DNA of 64,000 nt from Pseudomonadota bacterium (GTDB lineage Bacteria; Myxococcota_A; UBA796; CAJQPC01). Below are positions 15,804 through 24,717 of this stretch, one piece after another. The position numbers and the translations under genes were made by a program. Where the stretch lies: assembly GCA_024228935.1 (NCBI GenBank), contig JAAESX010000349.1, forward strand, positions 1-64,000, given 5' to 3'. Under the pieces are notes generated by a model. The model worked only from the letters and a program-made list of their open reading frames with translations, had not been told where the DNA came from and searched no databases. Numbering within the stretch: the first letter of the stretch is position 1; each line of letters starts with the position of its first letter.

Positions 15804-17296
15804 ACCAGCTCCCGCAGCTTGAACTTCTGGACCTTGCCGCTGGCGTTGCGGGGCAGCGCGTCGATGGTCACCACCCGCCGCGGCACCTTGAAGTTCGCCA
15901 TCCGCTCGCGCGACCAGGCGATGAGGCCTTCGGTCTCTCCGACGACGAAGGCGCACCCGACCTCGCCGAGCCTCGGATCCGCCATCCCGATGACGGCCAC
16001 CTCGCGCACACCGGGATGCTCGAGCAGCGCGTGCTCGATCTCGGCCGGGTAGGCGTTGAAGCCGCCGACGATGAACATGTCCTTGATGCGGTCGGTGATG
16101 CGCAGGTACCCGCGCTCGTTCAGGATTCCGACGTCGCCGGTGTGCAGCCAGCCGTCGCGGACGGCTGCTGCCGTGGCGGCGGGATCGTCCAGGTAGCCGG
16201 CCATCACGTTGTAGCCGCACACGACGACCTCGCCCGGCTCGCCGGCCGGGACCGGCTGGCCATCGGGGTCGACGACCCGCACCTCGACGTCGGGGATGGC
16301 GCGTCCGCTGGTCGTGGCGATGGTCTCGGGGTCGTCGTCGAAGCGGCACATCGTCGCGACGCCCGTTGCCTCGGTCAGCCCGTACCCGGTGATGACCGTC
16401 TCGAACCCCAGCTCGGTGCGCATGCGCTCGATGAGTGTGACCGGGATGACCGCGGCGCCCGTGACAGCGAGGCGCAGCGAGCCCAGGTCGTGCTGGGACA
16501 GGTCCCTCTGCAAGAGCGTCTGGTACAGCGCTGGCGGACCGGGAAGGACGCTCACCCGGTCGGGTGCGAGGCGCGCCAGCACGGCGTCCACGTCGAAGGT
16601 CGCCTGGGGCAGGATGGTCGCCCCGCTCATCAGGCAGGCGAGCCAGCCGGCCTTGTACCCGAAGCAGTGGAAGAACGGCGCGACCACCAGGTACCGGTCG
16701 TCGCTCGACAGGCCGACGACGCGGGACCAGTCCCGAAACGCTCGCAGCGACTGGGCGTGGGTCGTCACCACACCCTTGGGCTGCCCGGTCGTCCCGCTCG
16801 TGAACAGGATGTCGCTGGTCCAATTGGGCTGGATGTCGACGGCGTCGCCGGGCGTGCCCGCCTCCAGGAACGCGTCCCAGTCAGGCGTCTTGAGCCGCAC
16901 GACCGGCAGGTCGATGTCGCCGAGCATGCCGGCGAAGTCCAGGCCGAGGAACCCGTCGACCGTGAAGATCGCCTTGGCGTCGCTCCTGTCGAGGATGAAT
17001 CGCGCCTCGGGCCCCTTGTAGCGGGTGTTGATCGGGACCAGCGCGGCCCCCCGACTGTGGATGGCCAGCGCCGCGACGACCCACTCCCAGCAGTTCGGGG
17101 CCCAGATGGCCACCCGATCGCCGGGCCCGATGCCGAGGGTGCAGAGGCCGCCCGTGGCGCGGTGGACGGCCGCCGCGAGGTCCTTGAACGACAGGGTGAT
17201 CCCGTCCTCGATCGCGCTCGCGGTGGGCCATCGCGCGGCCGCCTGGGCCAGCACGTCAGGGATGTGTCGGAACTGCTGATCGCCGCGCATGCTCAC
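15800..17296 (-). CDS. fadD3: HIP-CoA ligase, FadD3-like acyl-CoA synthetase
   Basis: A protein of 498 residues (GTG at 17296; an ATG two codons later is also possible). The AMP-binding core is intact: LFTSGTTGQPKGV at about 170, GYGLTEATG, LHTGDVG, DRIKDMFIVGG and the C-terminal lysine in ASGKVQKFKL. It resembles FadD3, which activates the C/D-ring propionate HIP to its CoA thioester. The position supports this: it is divergent from echA20-ipdA-ipdB-ipdC, the genes that act on HIP-CoA later. The operator pair at 17315-17352 sits in the shared promoter region. In mycobacteria fadD3 is under KstR2; here only KstR-type palindromes are seen. Confidence 0.78.
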   Translation of the reverse strand: MSMRGDQQFRHIPDVLAQAAARWPTASAIEDGITLSFKDLAAAVHRATGGLCTLGIGPGDRVAIWAPNCWEWVVAALAIHSRGAALVPINTRYKGPEARFILDRSDAKAIFTVDGFLGLDFAGMLGDIDLPVVRLKTPDWDAFLEAGTPGDAVDIQPNWTSDILFTSGTTGQPKGVVTTHAQSLRAFRDWSRVVGLSSDDRYLVVAPFFHCFGYKAGWLACLMSGATILPQATFDVDAVLARLAPDRVSVLPGPPALYQTLLQRDLSQHDLGSLRLAVTGAAVIPVTLIERMRTELGFETVITGYGLTEATGVATMCRFDDDPETIATTSGRAIPDVEVRVVDPDGQPVPAGEPGEVVVCGYNVMAGYLDDPAATAAAVRDGWLHTGDVGILNERGYLRITDRIKDMFIVGGFNAYPAEIEHALLEHPGVREVAVIGMADPRLGEVGCAFVVGETEGLIAWSRERMANFKVPRRVVTIDALPRNASGKVQKFKLRELV

Positions 17297-17314
17297 TTGC
17301 CTTTACAGCCAAAG

Positions 17315-17328
17315 TAGAACATGTTCTA
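17315..17328. promoter_or_regulatory. KstR-type operator TAGAACATGTTCTA (for fadD3)
   Basis: A perfect palindrome, 18 nt upstream of the minus-strand fadD3 GTG. It is the left member of the second operator pair, 24 bp (start to start) from its partner. Confidence 0.85.
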
Positions 17329-17338
17329 GCTCGCCGAG

Positions 17339-17352
17339 TAGAACACGTTCTA
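17339..17352. promoter_or_regulatory. KstR-type operator TAGAACACGTTCTA (for the 16-gene operon)
   Basis: A perfect palindrome 17 nt before the echA20 ATG on the plus strand. It is the right member of the pair that separates the fadD3 and echA20 operons. Confidence 0.85.
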
Positions 17353-17369
17353 CTTTTCTCCGGAGCCCC

Positions 17370-18125
17370 ATGCCCGACCTCACCCTGACCCTCCACGACT
17401 TCGGCGTCGCCGAGGTGGTCGTGGACCGACCCCCGGTCAATGCGCTGGATGTCGCGGGCTGGTTCGAGCTCGCTCGACTGGTGAACGAGGCGGGTGCGAA
17501 CCCCGCCGCGCGCGCGGTCGTCCTGCGCGCGGACGGGCGCGGCTTCAACGCGGGCGTCGACATCAAGGAGATGCAGCGGACCGAGGGGCACGCGGCCCTC
17601 GTCGGCGCGAACCGGGGCTGCTACGCCGCGTTCAAGGCCGTCTACGAGTGCCCGGTCCCCGTCATCGCCGCGGTCAATGGGTACTGCCTGGGAGGCGGCA
17701 TCGGGCTGGTCGGGAACGCCGATGTCCTGGTCGCCAGCGATGACGCGACGTTCGGCCTGCCCGAGGTCGAGCGCGGCGCCTTGGGAGCGGCCACCCACCT
17801 GGACCGCCTCGTCCCGCACCACAAGATGCGCGCGATGGTCTACACGGGCCAGACCGCGTCGGCCCAGGAGCTCCACGCCTGGGGCTCGGTGCTCGAGGTG
17901 GTGCCGCTCGCCGAGCTCCGTGACGCCGCGTTCCGCATCGCCGAGCTCATCGCCTCGCGCCGGCCGCGCGTCATTCGAGCTGCCAAGGACTGCCTGAACG
18001 GCATCGACCCCGTCGATGTGAACCGCAGCTATCGGTACGAGCAGGGCTACACCTTCGAGCTCAACCTCGAAGGCGAGGGCGACGCCGCTCGGGACGACTC
18101 CATCCGGGACGGGTTCAAGTCGTGA
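17370..18125 (+). CDS. echA20: EchA20-like crotonase, C-ring hydrolase
   Basis: A protein of 251 residues from the ATG at 17370 with GGAG upstream. Crotonase features are RPPVNALD, the oxyanion loop FNAGVDIKEM, GYCLGGGIGLVGNADV and the FGLPEVERGALG stretch carrying the acidic residue. EchA20 hydrolytically opens ring D of the HIP-derived diketone CoA ester in the characterised pathway. The identification rests on similarity and on order: echA20, ipdA, ipdB, ipdC are contiguous here, as in the mycobacterial HIP gene set. This is the first gene of the long operon that ends at 32811. Confidence 0.8.
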   Translation: MPDLTLTLHDFGVAEVVVDRPPVNALDVAGWFELARLVNEAGANPAARAVVLRADGRGFNAGVDIKEMQRTEGHAALVGANRGCYAAFKAVYECPVPVIAAVNGYCLGGGIGLVGNADVLVASDDATFGLPEVERGALGAATHLDRLVPHHKMRAMVYTGQTASAQELHAWGSVLEVVPLAELRDAAFRIAELIASRRPRVIRAAKDCLNGIDPVDVNRSYRYEQGYTFELNLEGEGDAARDDSIRDGFKS

Positions 18126-18910
18126 ACAAGCTCATGACTGCCGACGACGTCGTCGGCCAGCTGTCCGACGGCATGACCATCGGCATCGGGGGCTGGGGCT
18201 CCCGCCGCAAGCCCATGGACCTGGTCAAGGCCATCGCCCGCAGCGACCTGAAGGGGCTGACCGTCGTCAGCTACGGCGGCCCGGACGTCGGACTCCTGTG
18301 CGCCACCGGCAAGGTCGAGCACCTGGTCTTCGGCTTCGTCTCGCTGGACTCCATCCCGCTCGAGCCGCACTTCCGCAAGGCACGTCAGGCCGGCCGGATC
18401 CACATCACCGAGCTCGACGAGGGCATGCTCCGGCTCGGTCTGCAGGCAGCCGCCTGGGGCGTCCCGTTCCTCCCCACCCGGGCCGGTCTCGGCAGCGGGG
18501 TCCTGCAGGCCGCACCCGACATCCGCACTGTGACCTGTCCCTACACGGACGCCGAGCTGGTCGCGATGCCGGCGCTTCACCTCGACGCCGCGCTGATCCA
18601 CGTGCATCGCGCGGACGCTCGCGGGAACGGCCAGATCCTCAGCCCCGACCCGTTCTTCGACGACCTGTTCGCGGCGGCCGCCGACAAGACGTTCCTGTCG
18701 ACCGAGCAGGTCGGGCTCGAGCTCGAGCATGGCGTCCACACGGTGGTCGTCGACCGGATGTTCACCCGCGGCGTCGTCCACGCCCCCGGCGGTGCCTGGT
18801 TCACCGAGTGCATCCCCGACTACCCCCGCGACGAGGAGCTCCAGCGCGCCTACGCCGCCGCCGCCAAGACGCCCGAGGCCTGGGCTGCCTTCGCCGGGGA
18901 GCACCTGTGA
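18122..18910 (+). CDS. ipdA: IpdA, alpha subunit of COCHEA-CoA ring-opening hydrolase
   Basis: A protein of 262 residues from a GTG overlapping the echA20 stop (GTGA). It belongs to the class I CoA-transferase fold: GMTIGIGGWGSRRKPMDLVKAIARS matches the N-terminal Rossmann-like start of glutaconate CoA-transferase alpha subunits. IpdAB lacks the CoA-transferase glutamate and hydrolytically opens the last steroid ring of COCHEA-CoA. The GGPDVGLL, LGLQAAAWGVPFLPTRAGLGS and EVGLE-like segments are shared with IpdA. The fixed position before ipdB and ipdC supports the assignment. It would act in the cytoplasm as a heteromer. Confidence 0.82.
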   Translation: MNKLMTADDVVGQLSDGMTIGIGGWGSRRKPMDLVKAIARSDLKGLTVVSYGGPDVGLLCATGKVEHLVFGFVSLDSIPLEPHFRKARQAGRIHITELDEGMLRLGLQAAAWGVPFLPTRAGLGSGVLQAAPDIRTVTCPYTDAELVAMPALHLDAALIHVHRADARGNGQILSPDPFFDDLFAAAADKTFLSTEQVGLELEHGVHTVVVDRMFTRGVVHAPGGAWFTECIPDYPRDEELQRAYAAAAKTPEAWAAFAGEHL

Positions 18911-19566
18911 GCCGCGCCCACTGCATCGTTGCGTGTGCCGAGGCCTTCCGGGGTGACGGCGAGATCATGGCCAGCCCGATGGGCCCGGTCCCGAAGCTGG
19001 GCGCGCTGCTCGCCCGAGCGACCTTCGAGCCCGACCTCGTGATGACCGACGGTGTCGCCTCGCTGGTCGACTCCGACGGGAACGTCGAAGGCTGGATGCC
19101 CTACCGAAAGGTGTTCGACGTCCTGTGGCGGGGCCAGCGCCACGTGATGATGGGCGCCGCCCAGATCGACCGGTTCGGGAACCAGAACATCTCGTGTGTC
19201 GGCTCCCACGCCCAGCCCAAGGTCCAGCTGCTGGGCGCTCGCGGGGCTCCTGGCAACACTGCGTGTCACGTCACCTCGTACTGGGTGCCCAAGCACAGCA
19301 TGCGCATCTTCGTGCCGCAGGTGGACTTCGTCTGCGGCATCGGCACGAACAACGGCGCCGTCGAGATCCGCCGGGTCGTCTCGGACCTGGGTGTCTTCGA
19401 CTTCGGCGGCCCGGACGGCGGGATGCGCATCGTCTCGCTGCACCCCGGCGTGACGGTGGATCAGGTCGCCGACGCCACGGGCTTTCCCGTCCATGTGCCC
19501 GAGACCGTTTCCGAAACGCGCGCGCCGACCGACGTCGAAGTCGCCTGGATCGCAGCGAACACATGA
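18907..19566 (+). CDS. ipdB: IpdB, beta subunit of COCHEA-CoA ring-opening hydrolase
   Basis: A protein of 219 residues from the GTG at 18907 (GTGA overlap with ipdA). The beta-subunit fold is seen in EAFRGDGEIMASPMGPVPKLGALLARATFEPDLV and in GTNNGAVEIRRVVSDLGVFDF. The SxENG motif that carries the catalytic glutamate in true CoA-transferases is absent, as expected for IpdB. With IpdA it should form the ring-opening hydrolase for the last carbocycle. It is followed by ipdC with an ATGA overlap. The length is close to the known subunits. Confidence 0.82.
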   Translation: MSRAHCIVACAEAFRGDGEIMASPMGPVPKLGALLARATFEPDLVMTDGVASLVDSDGNVEGWMPYRKVFDVLWRGQRHVMMGAAQIDRFGNQNISCVGSHAQPKVQLLGARGAPGNTACHVTSYWVPKHSMRIFVPQVDFVCGIGTNNGAVEIRRVVSDLGVFDFGGPDGGMRIVSLHPGVTVDQVADATGFPVHVPETVSETRAPTDVEVAWIAANT

Positions 19567-20630
19567 GCCTTCACACGCCCATCTGCGATCTCTTCGGAGT
19601 GCGCTACCCCATCGTCCAGACGGGCATGGGGTGGGTCAGCGGCTCGCGCCTCACCGCGGCGACCAGCAAGGCCGGCGGCCTGGGCATCCTGGCCGCCGCG
19701 ACGCTGGACTACGGCGAGCTCGAGACCGCCATCGGCGAGATCAAGGCCGAGACGGACAACCCGTTCGGGGTGAACTTGCGAGCGGACCAGCCGGACATCG
19801 ACGCGCGCCTCGACCTGCTCATTCGCGAGGGGGTCAAGGTCGCCAGCTTCGCCCGGGCTCCCGGCAAGGGCGCCATCGCCCGGCTGAAGGAAGCGGGCCT
19901 GGTCACGATGCCCACGATCGGCCTGCAGAAGCACGCCCGCAAGGTCCAGGAGTGGGGCGTGGACGCGCTCATCGCCCAGGGGGGCGAGGGTGGGGGACAC
20001 ACGGGCTCCGTCCCGACCTCTCTTCTGCTCCCCCAGGTATGCGAGAGCGTTCAGGTTCCCGTCCTCGGCGCCGGCGGGTTCCGGGACGGACGAGGTCTCG
20101 TGGCCGCGCTCGCGCTCGGTGCCAGCGGCATCGCCATGGGCACGCGGTTCCTGCTGACCCAGGAGAGCTCGGTGCCCGAGCACATCAAGGCGCAGTACTT
20201 GAAGACGCCGGTCACCGGGACGGTCGTGACGACCGCCATCGACGGCTACCCCCAGCGGGTCGTGCGGACCCCCATCGTCCAGCGCTTGGAGCGCTCCGGG
20301 CCCCTGGGCAAGCTGTTCGCGTCGATCGGACACGCGTTGTCGTTCCGGGCGCTGACCGGCACGCCGCTCGGGCTCATGGTGCGCGAGGCCCTCGCCATGA
20401 AGAAGGGCGGCCGCATGACCTGGTCCGAGGTCGCCATGGCGGCCAACGCCCCCATGCTGACGCGCGCCTCGATGGTCGAGGGCAACGCCGACGTCGGCAT
20501 CCTTCCCACCGGGCAGGTCGTCGGTCTCATCGACGAGCTGCCGACGGTCGAGCAGCTGCTCCAGTCCATCGTGCGGGAGGCCGAGGACACCCTGTCCGCT
20601 CTCGCCCAGCTCCACACGGAGGCCGCGTGA
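19563..20630 (+). CDS. ipdC: IpdC-like flavin-dependent reductase (nitronate monooxygenase fold)
   Basis: A protein of 355 residues from an ATG overlapping the ipdB stop. The 2-nitropropane-dioxygenase-like TIM barrel is clear: YPIVQTGMGWVSG at the start, then APGKGAIARLK, DALIAQGGEGGGHTG with the FMN-phosphate loop, and VPVLGAGGFRDGRGLVAALALGASGIAMGTRF. IpdC is proposed to reduce a double bond of the ring-C/D CoA intermediate before IpdAB acts. The C-terminal 90 residues are a variable helical cap. The contiguity with ipdA and ipdB supports IpdC over a general nitronate monooxygenase. A second, more distant member of the family lies at 30107. Confidence 0.8.
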   Translation: MSLHTPICDLFGVRYPIVQTGMGWVSGSRLTAATSKAGGLGILAAATLDYGELETAIGEIKAETDNPFGVNLRADQPDIDARLDLLIREGVKVASFARAPGKGAIARLKEAGLVTMPTIGLQKHARKVQEWGVDALIAQGGEGGGHTGSVPTSLLLPQVCESVQVPVLGAGGFRDGRGLVAALALGASGIAMGTRFLLTQESSVPEHIKAQYLKTPVTGTVVTTAIDGYPQRVVRTPIVQRLERSGPLGKLFASIGHALSFRALTGTPLGLMVREALAMKKGGRMTWSEVAMAANAPMLTRASMVEGNADVGILPTGQVVGLIDELPTVEQLLQSIVREAEDTLSALAQLHTEAA

Positions 20631-21484
20631 GCGAGGTCACCTACACGGTCGACGGGCCCATCGCGCGCATCGCGCTGAACCGCCCCGAGTACCGCAACGC
20701 CCAGAACGTGAAGATGACGCTGGCGCTCGATGCCGCGTACATGCGCGCCATGGCCGACGACGAGGTGAAGGTCGTCGTCTTGAGCGGCAACGGCAAGCAC
20801 TTCTCCGCCGGCCACGACATCGGGACCCCCGGTCGGGACATCCACGAGGAGTTCGAGCGCACCGCGACGACCTGGTACCCGCACGCCGACAAGCCGGGCG
20901 CCGAGGCCATGTACGTACGCGAGCAGGAGGCCTACCTGGGCATGTGCCGACGCTGGCGCGACCTGCCAAAGCCGACCATCGCGATGGTCCATGGCGCCTG
21001 CATCGCCGGCGCGCTGATGCTGGCGTGGTCGTGCGACCTCATCGTCGCCAGCGATGACGCGTTCTTCGCCGACCCGGTCGTCCGCATGGGCATCCCCGGG
21101 GTCGAGTTCTTCGCCCATCCGTACGTGATGAACCCGCGCAAGGCCAAGGAGTTCCTGTTCCTGGGCGACCGGATGACCGCGCAGGAGGCCCTGGCCGTCG
21201 GCATGCTCAACCGGGTCGTGCCGCGAACCGAGCTCGAAACCCAGACCATGGAGATGGCTCGCCGCATCGCCGAGAAGCCGCGGTTCGGTCTCGCACTGAC
21301 CAAGAAGGCCATCAACCAGGCCGAGGACCGCATGGGCATGCGCGACACGATGGATGCGGTCTACGGACTGCACCACCTGGCGCACGCCCACAACGCGCTG
21401 ACGAAGGACGACCACATCGGTGGCCAGGACGCGAAGTCGATGAAGAAGGCGATGCAGAAGCCGCCGCCAAAGGACAGCAAATGA
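20627..21484 (+). CDS. Enoyl-CoA hydratase/isomerase family protein
   Basis: A protein of 285 residues from the GTG at 20627 (GTGA overlap with ipdC). Crotonase landmarks are NRPEYRNAQN, the oxyanion loop HFSAGHDIGTP, HGACIAGALMLAWSCDL and the DPVVRMGIPGVEFFAHP segment. An insertion of about 35 residues (EFERTATTWYPHADKPGAEAMYVREQE) follows the first oxyanion loop, which enlarges the substrate pocket in some subfamilies. The usual second acidic residue is not obvious. It is likely to hydrate or isomerise a ring-derived acyl-CoA. No precise step can be assigned; it is not EchA20 or EchA19, both found elsewhere. Confidence 0.75.
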   Translation: MSEVTYTVDGPIARIALNRPEYRNAQNVKMTLALDAAYMRAMADDEVKVVVLSGNGKHFSAGHDIGTPGRDIHEEFERTATTWYPHADKPGAEAMYVREQEAYLGMCRRWRDLPKPTIAMVHGACIAGALMLAWSCDLIVASDDAFFADPVVRMGIPGVEFFAHPYVMNPRKAKEFLFLGDRMTAQEALAVGMLNRVVPRTELETQTMEMARRIAEKPRFGLALTKKAINQAEDRMGMRDTMDAVYGLHHLAHAHNALTKDDHIGGQDAKSMKKAMQKPPPKDSK

Positions 21485-22614
21485 ACCTCGAGTTCACGTC
21501 ATCACAACAGGCCTTCCGTGCCGAGTGCCGCGAGTGGCTCGACGCCAACTCCCCGCACGGTCTGGCGTCGGGCGACACGCGGGAAGGCTTCTTCCAGCAC
21601 GTCGAGTGGGAGAAGCAACTGTACGCCTCGGGGTGGGCCGCCGTGTCCTGGCCGAAGGCGTACGGTGGCCGCGAATCGAGCCTCGTCGAGTGGCTCATCT
21701 TCGAGGAGGAGTACTACGCGTCCGGCGCGCCCGCGCGTGTGATACAGAACGGCATCTTCCTGCTTGCACCGACACTCTTCGAGTTCGGCACAGAGGAGCA
21801 GAAGGAGCGTATCCTGCGCCCGATGGCCGCCGCCGAGGTCCTGTGGGCCCAGGCCTGGAGCGAGCCGAACGCAGGCTCGGACCTGGCCAGCGTGGGCAGC
21901 ACGGCGCGCAAGGTCGAGGGAGGCTGGCGCGTCACCGGGCAGAAGACCTGGTGCACGCGCGGCATGTTCTGTGATGCCCTCTATGGACTGTTCCGCACAG
22001 ACCCGGAGACCACACGTCACAGGGGGCTGTCCTACATGATGGTCCCCATGGTTGGCGAGGGCGTCTGCCGCCGAGGGGTCGAGCGCCTGGACGGTGACGA
22101 GAGCTTCGCCGAAGTGTTCCTCGAGGACGCGTTCGTGCCGGATCACGACGTCATCGGCAACGTGAACGAAGGCTGGAAGGTCGCGATGGCCACCACCTCG
22201 TCCGAGCGCGGGCTGAGCCTGCGGAGCCCGGGCCGGTTCATGGCGACCGCGACCCGACTGATGGACCTGTGGAAGCGGTCGGGCCGACCCGCGCGGCACC
22301 GGGAGTCCATCGTGGACTGCTGGAGCCGGGCCGAGGCGTACCGCTACTACGTGTACCGGACCGCCACGCGGATGATGTCGGGCGGGGCCATCGGCGCGGA
22401 CAGCTCGCTGAACAAGATCTTCTGGTCCCAGCTCGACCTGAAGATGCACGAGATCGCGCTGGACCTGCTGGGCCCCGAGGCGCACCTCGAGGACGGCCCC
22501 GATGCCCGCTGGCTGAAGGACTACCAGTTCGCGCTCGCCGGCCCCATCTATGCGGGAACGAACGAGATCCAGCGAAACATCGTGGCCCGCCGGGTCCTGG
22601 GGATGCCGAGATGA
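21481..22614 (+). CDS. Acyl-CoA dehydrogenase, catalytic-type subunit of a FadE pair
   Basis: A protein of 377 residues from an ATG overlapping the previous stop. The ACAD layout is complete: N-terminal helical domain, WAQAWSEPNAGSDLAS, KVEGGWRVTGQKTWCTRG, RGLSYMMVPM and the C-terminal AGPIYAGTNEIQRNIVARRVLGMPR, the FAD-binding end of heteromeric FadE subunits. The next gene encodes a smaller companion, so the two should form an alpha2-beta2 enzyme such as those used for bulky steroid substrates. The position in the HIP operon suggests dehydrogenation of HIP-CoA or a ring fragment, in the manner of FadE30 or FadE31/32, but this is not resolved by sequence alone. Confidence 0.8.
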   Translation: MNLEFTSSQQAFRAECREWLDANSPHGLASGDTREGFFQHVEWEKQLYASGWAAVSWPKAYGGRESSLVEWLIFEEEYYASGAPARVIQNGIFLLAPTLFEFGTEEQKERILRPMAAAEVLWAQAWSEPNAGSDLASVGSTARKVEGGWRVTGQKTWCTRGMFCDALYGLFRTDPETTRHRGLSYMMVPMVGEGVCRRGVERLDGDESFAEVFLEDAFVPDHDVIGNVNEGWKVAMATTSSERGLSLRSPGRFMATATRLMDLWKRSGRPARHRESIVDCWSRAEAYRYYVYRTATRMMSGGAIGADSSLNKIFWSQLDLKMHEIALDLLGPEAHLEDGPDARWLKDYQFALAGPIYAGTNEIQRNIVARRVLGMPR

Positions 22615-23573
22615 AGTTCGCCTTCACCGAAGACCAGATCGCTTTCCGCGACGCCTTCCGCGAGGTGCTCGACAGCTCCTGTGCACCCGGCGTCGTCCGC
22701 GAGGCCTGGGATGGGCCCAATGGGGACCTGTGGGGCCAGCTCGCCGAGCTGGGGCTCCTGTCCGTCGAGGTCCCCGAGGAGCTCGGTGGCCTGGGCCTGT
22801 CCGCCATCGACCAGGTGCTCCTCCTCGAAGAGGCAGGTCGAGCGGCGCTCCCGCTCCCGTACCTGGAGACCTGCATCGCCACGCCCTCGCTCGTCGAGGC
22901 CGGGATGGCATCCGAGCTCGAGGCCATCGCGGAAGGCCGCGCGGTCGTGACCGTCGGGCAGCACACCGTGCCGTACGCGGACCGGGCAGACATCTTGCTC
23001 CTGACCAGCGGAGGGACCGTCTCACGCGTGACCGAGCCGACGCTGACGCCTCGTGCTGCGGTGGATCTGGGGCGTCCTCTCTTCCAGGTCGATGGAGCAT
23101 CCACGACGCTCGCTTGCGACGCCTCAGCGCTGGAGGACCGGGCCGCCGTGTACTCGGCCGCGACGCTCCTCGGCCTCGGTCGGCGCGTGCTCGACTTCGC
23201 CACCGACTACGCAAAGGTGCGGAATCAGTTCGGAAAGGCCATCGGCTCGTTCCAGGCGGTCCAGCATCACCTGGCGGACGCGCTCCTGGAGCTGGAGTTC
23301 GCGGCGCCGCTCGTCTACCGAGCCGCGTACTCGCTGTCCGCGAACGACCCTGACTCGTGGATGCATGCGTCGATGGCCAAGGCCGCTGCCAGTGACGCGG
23401 CGGACGTGGCCTGTCGCAAGTCCCTGCAGGTCCACGGGGCCATCGGGTACTGCATCGAGTTCGACCTGCACATGTACATGAAGCGCGCCTGGACGCTGCG
23501 CCGGACGTGGGGCGACGCCGCCTCGCACCGGGCACGCCTGGCCGACCAGATTCTCGGAGAAGCCAGTGCCTGA
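22611..23573 (+). CDS. Acyl-CoA dehydrogenase-like companion subunit of the FadE pair
   Basis: A protein of 320 residues from an ATG overlapping the upstream stop. It has the ACAD fold but a reduced middle domain, so it is shorter than typical members. The C-terminal domain keeps YAKVRNQFGKAIGSFQAVQHHLADALLE and VHGAIGYCIEFDLHMYMKRA. This short form is the beta-type partner in steroid alpha2-beta2 ACADs. Pairing with the gene at 21481 is by direct overlap (ATGA). The 3' end overlaps the thiolase start by 8 nt, so the three genes are tightly coupled. Confidence 0.78.
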   Translation: MKFAFTEDQIAFRDAFREVLDSSCAPGVVREAWDGPNGDLWGQLAELGLLSVEVPEELGGLGLSAIDQVLLLEEAGRAALPLPYLETCIATPSLVEAGMASELEAIAEGRAVVTVGQHTVPYADRADILLLTSGGTVSRVTEPTLTPRAAVDLGRPLFQVDGASTTLACDASALEDRAAVYSAATLLGLGRRVLDFATDYAKVRNQFGKAIGSFQAVQHHLADALLELEFAAPLVYRAAYSLSANDPDSWMHASMAKAAASDAADVACRKSLQVHGAIGYCIEFDLHMYMKRAWTLRRTWGDAASHRARLADQILGEASA

Positions 23574-24717
23574 GGCCTACATCGTCGACGCTGTTCGCAC
23601 CCCCAGCGGACGACGGAAGGGCGGACTCGGCGGCGTCCATCCCGCCGACCTGGGCGGCCACGTCCTGAAGACCCTGATGCAGCGCAGTTCGGTCCCCGAC
23701 GAGGACGTCGACGACGTCGTCTTCGGGTGTGTCGATGCCGTCGGTCCCCAGGCCGGCGACATCGCTCGGACCTGCTGGCTCGCGGCCGGTCTCGCCGAGC
23801 ACGTGCCGGGGACGACCATCGACCGGCAGTGCGGCAGCTCCCAGCAGGCCGTCCACTTCGCTGCCCAGGGCGTCATGTCGGGCACCCAGGACGTCGTCGT
23901 CGCCGGCGGCGTCCAGAACATGACCCAGATCCCGATTGCTTTCGCCATGTTGGCGGCTCGGGAGCTCGGCTTCTCGGACCCCTTCTCGGGCAGCACGGGC
24001 TGGGTCGAGCGCTACGGCAAGACGCCGGTCTCGCAGTTCAACTCGGCCGAGATGATCGCGAAGAAGTGGGAGTGCTCCCGCGAGGACCTCGAGCGGTTCG
24101 CGCTCGGGTCGCACACGAAGGCCATCACGGCCCAGGACGAGGGGCGCTTCGACCGCGAGATCGTCGCGCTCGCCGGCGTCACCGCCGATGAAGGACCCCG
24201 CCGCGGCACGACGCTCGAGAAGATGGCAACGCTGCGGACGGTCATCCCCGACGGTCTCCACACCGCCGCGGCCTGCAGCCAGATCAGCGACGGCGCCAGC
24301 GCGATGCTCATCGTCGGCGAGGACGCACTGAAGCGCTACGACCTGACCCCTCGCGCCCGCATCCATCACCTGAGCGTCCGAGCGGCGGACCCCATCTGGA
24401 TGCTGACGGCCCCCATCCCGGCGACCGCCCACGCCCTGAAGAAGTCCGGCATGTCGCTGGAGCAGATCGACCTGGTCGAGATCAACGAGGCGTTCGCGTC
24501 GGTGGTCCTGGCCTGGCTGAAGGAGACCGGGTGTGACCCGGCCAAGGTCAATGTCAACGGTGGTGCCATCGCCCTGGGGCATCCCCTGGGCGCCACGGGC
24601 ACTCGACTGATGACGACGCTTCTGCACGAGCTCGAGCGGACCGGTGGCCGGTACGGCCTGCAGACCATGTGCGAGGGCGGCGGCCAGGCCAACGTCACCA
24701 TCCTGGAGCGTCTGTGA
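23566..24717 (+). CDS. 3-ketoacyl-CoA thiolase, FadA6-like
   Basis: A protein of 383 residues from a GTG at 23566. Thiolase signatures are intact: nucleophile Cys89 in DRQCGSSQQAVH, NEAFA, GGAIALGHPLGATGTRLM with the active-site His, and the second Cys in MCEGGGQANV. FadA6 cleaves a ketoacyl-CoA produced from the opened C/D ring. The gene is flanked by acyl-CoA dehydrogenases and lies two genes before ipdF, which fits the same beta-oxidation step. Distinguishing FadA6 from FadA5 by motif is not possible here. A second canonical thiolase is at 35220. Confidence 0.8.
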   Translation: MPEAYIVDAVRTPSGRRKGGLGGVHPADLGGHVLKTLMQRSSVPDEDVDDVVFGCVDAVGPQAGDIARTCWLAAGLAEHVPGTTIDRQCGSSQQAVHFAAQGVMSGTQDVVVAGGVQNMTQIPIAFAMLAARELGFSDPFSGSTGWVERYGKTPVSQFNSAEMIAKKWECSREDLERFALGSHTKAITAQDEGRFDREIVALAGVTADEGPRRGTTLEKMATLRTVIPDGLHTAAACSQISDGASAMLIVGEDALKRYDLTPRARIHHLSVRAADPIWMLTAPIPATAHALKKSGMSLEQIDLVEINEAFASVVLAWLKETGCDPAKVNVNGGAIALGHPLGATGTRLMTTLLHELERTGGRYGLQTMCEGGGQANVTILERL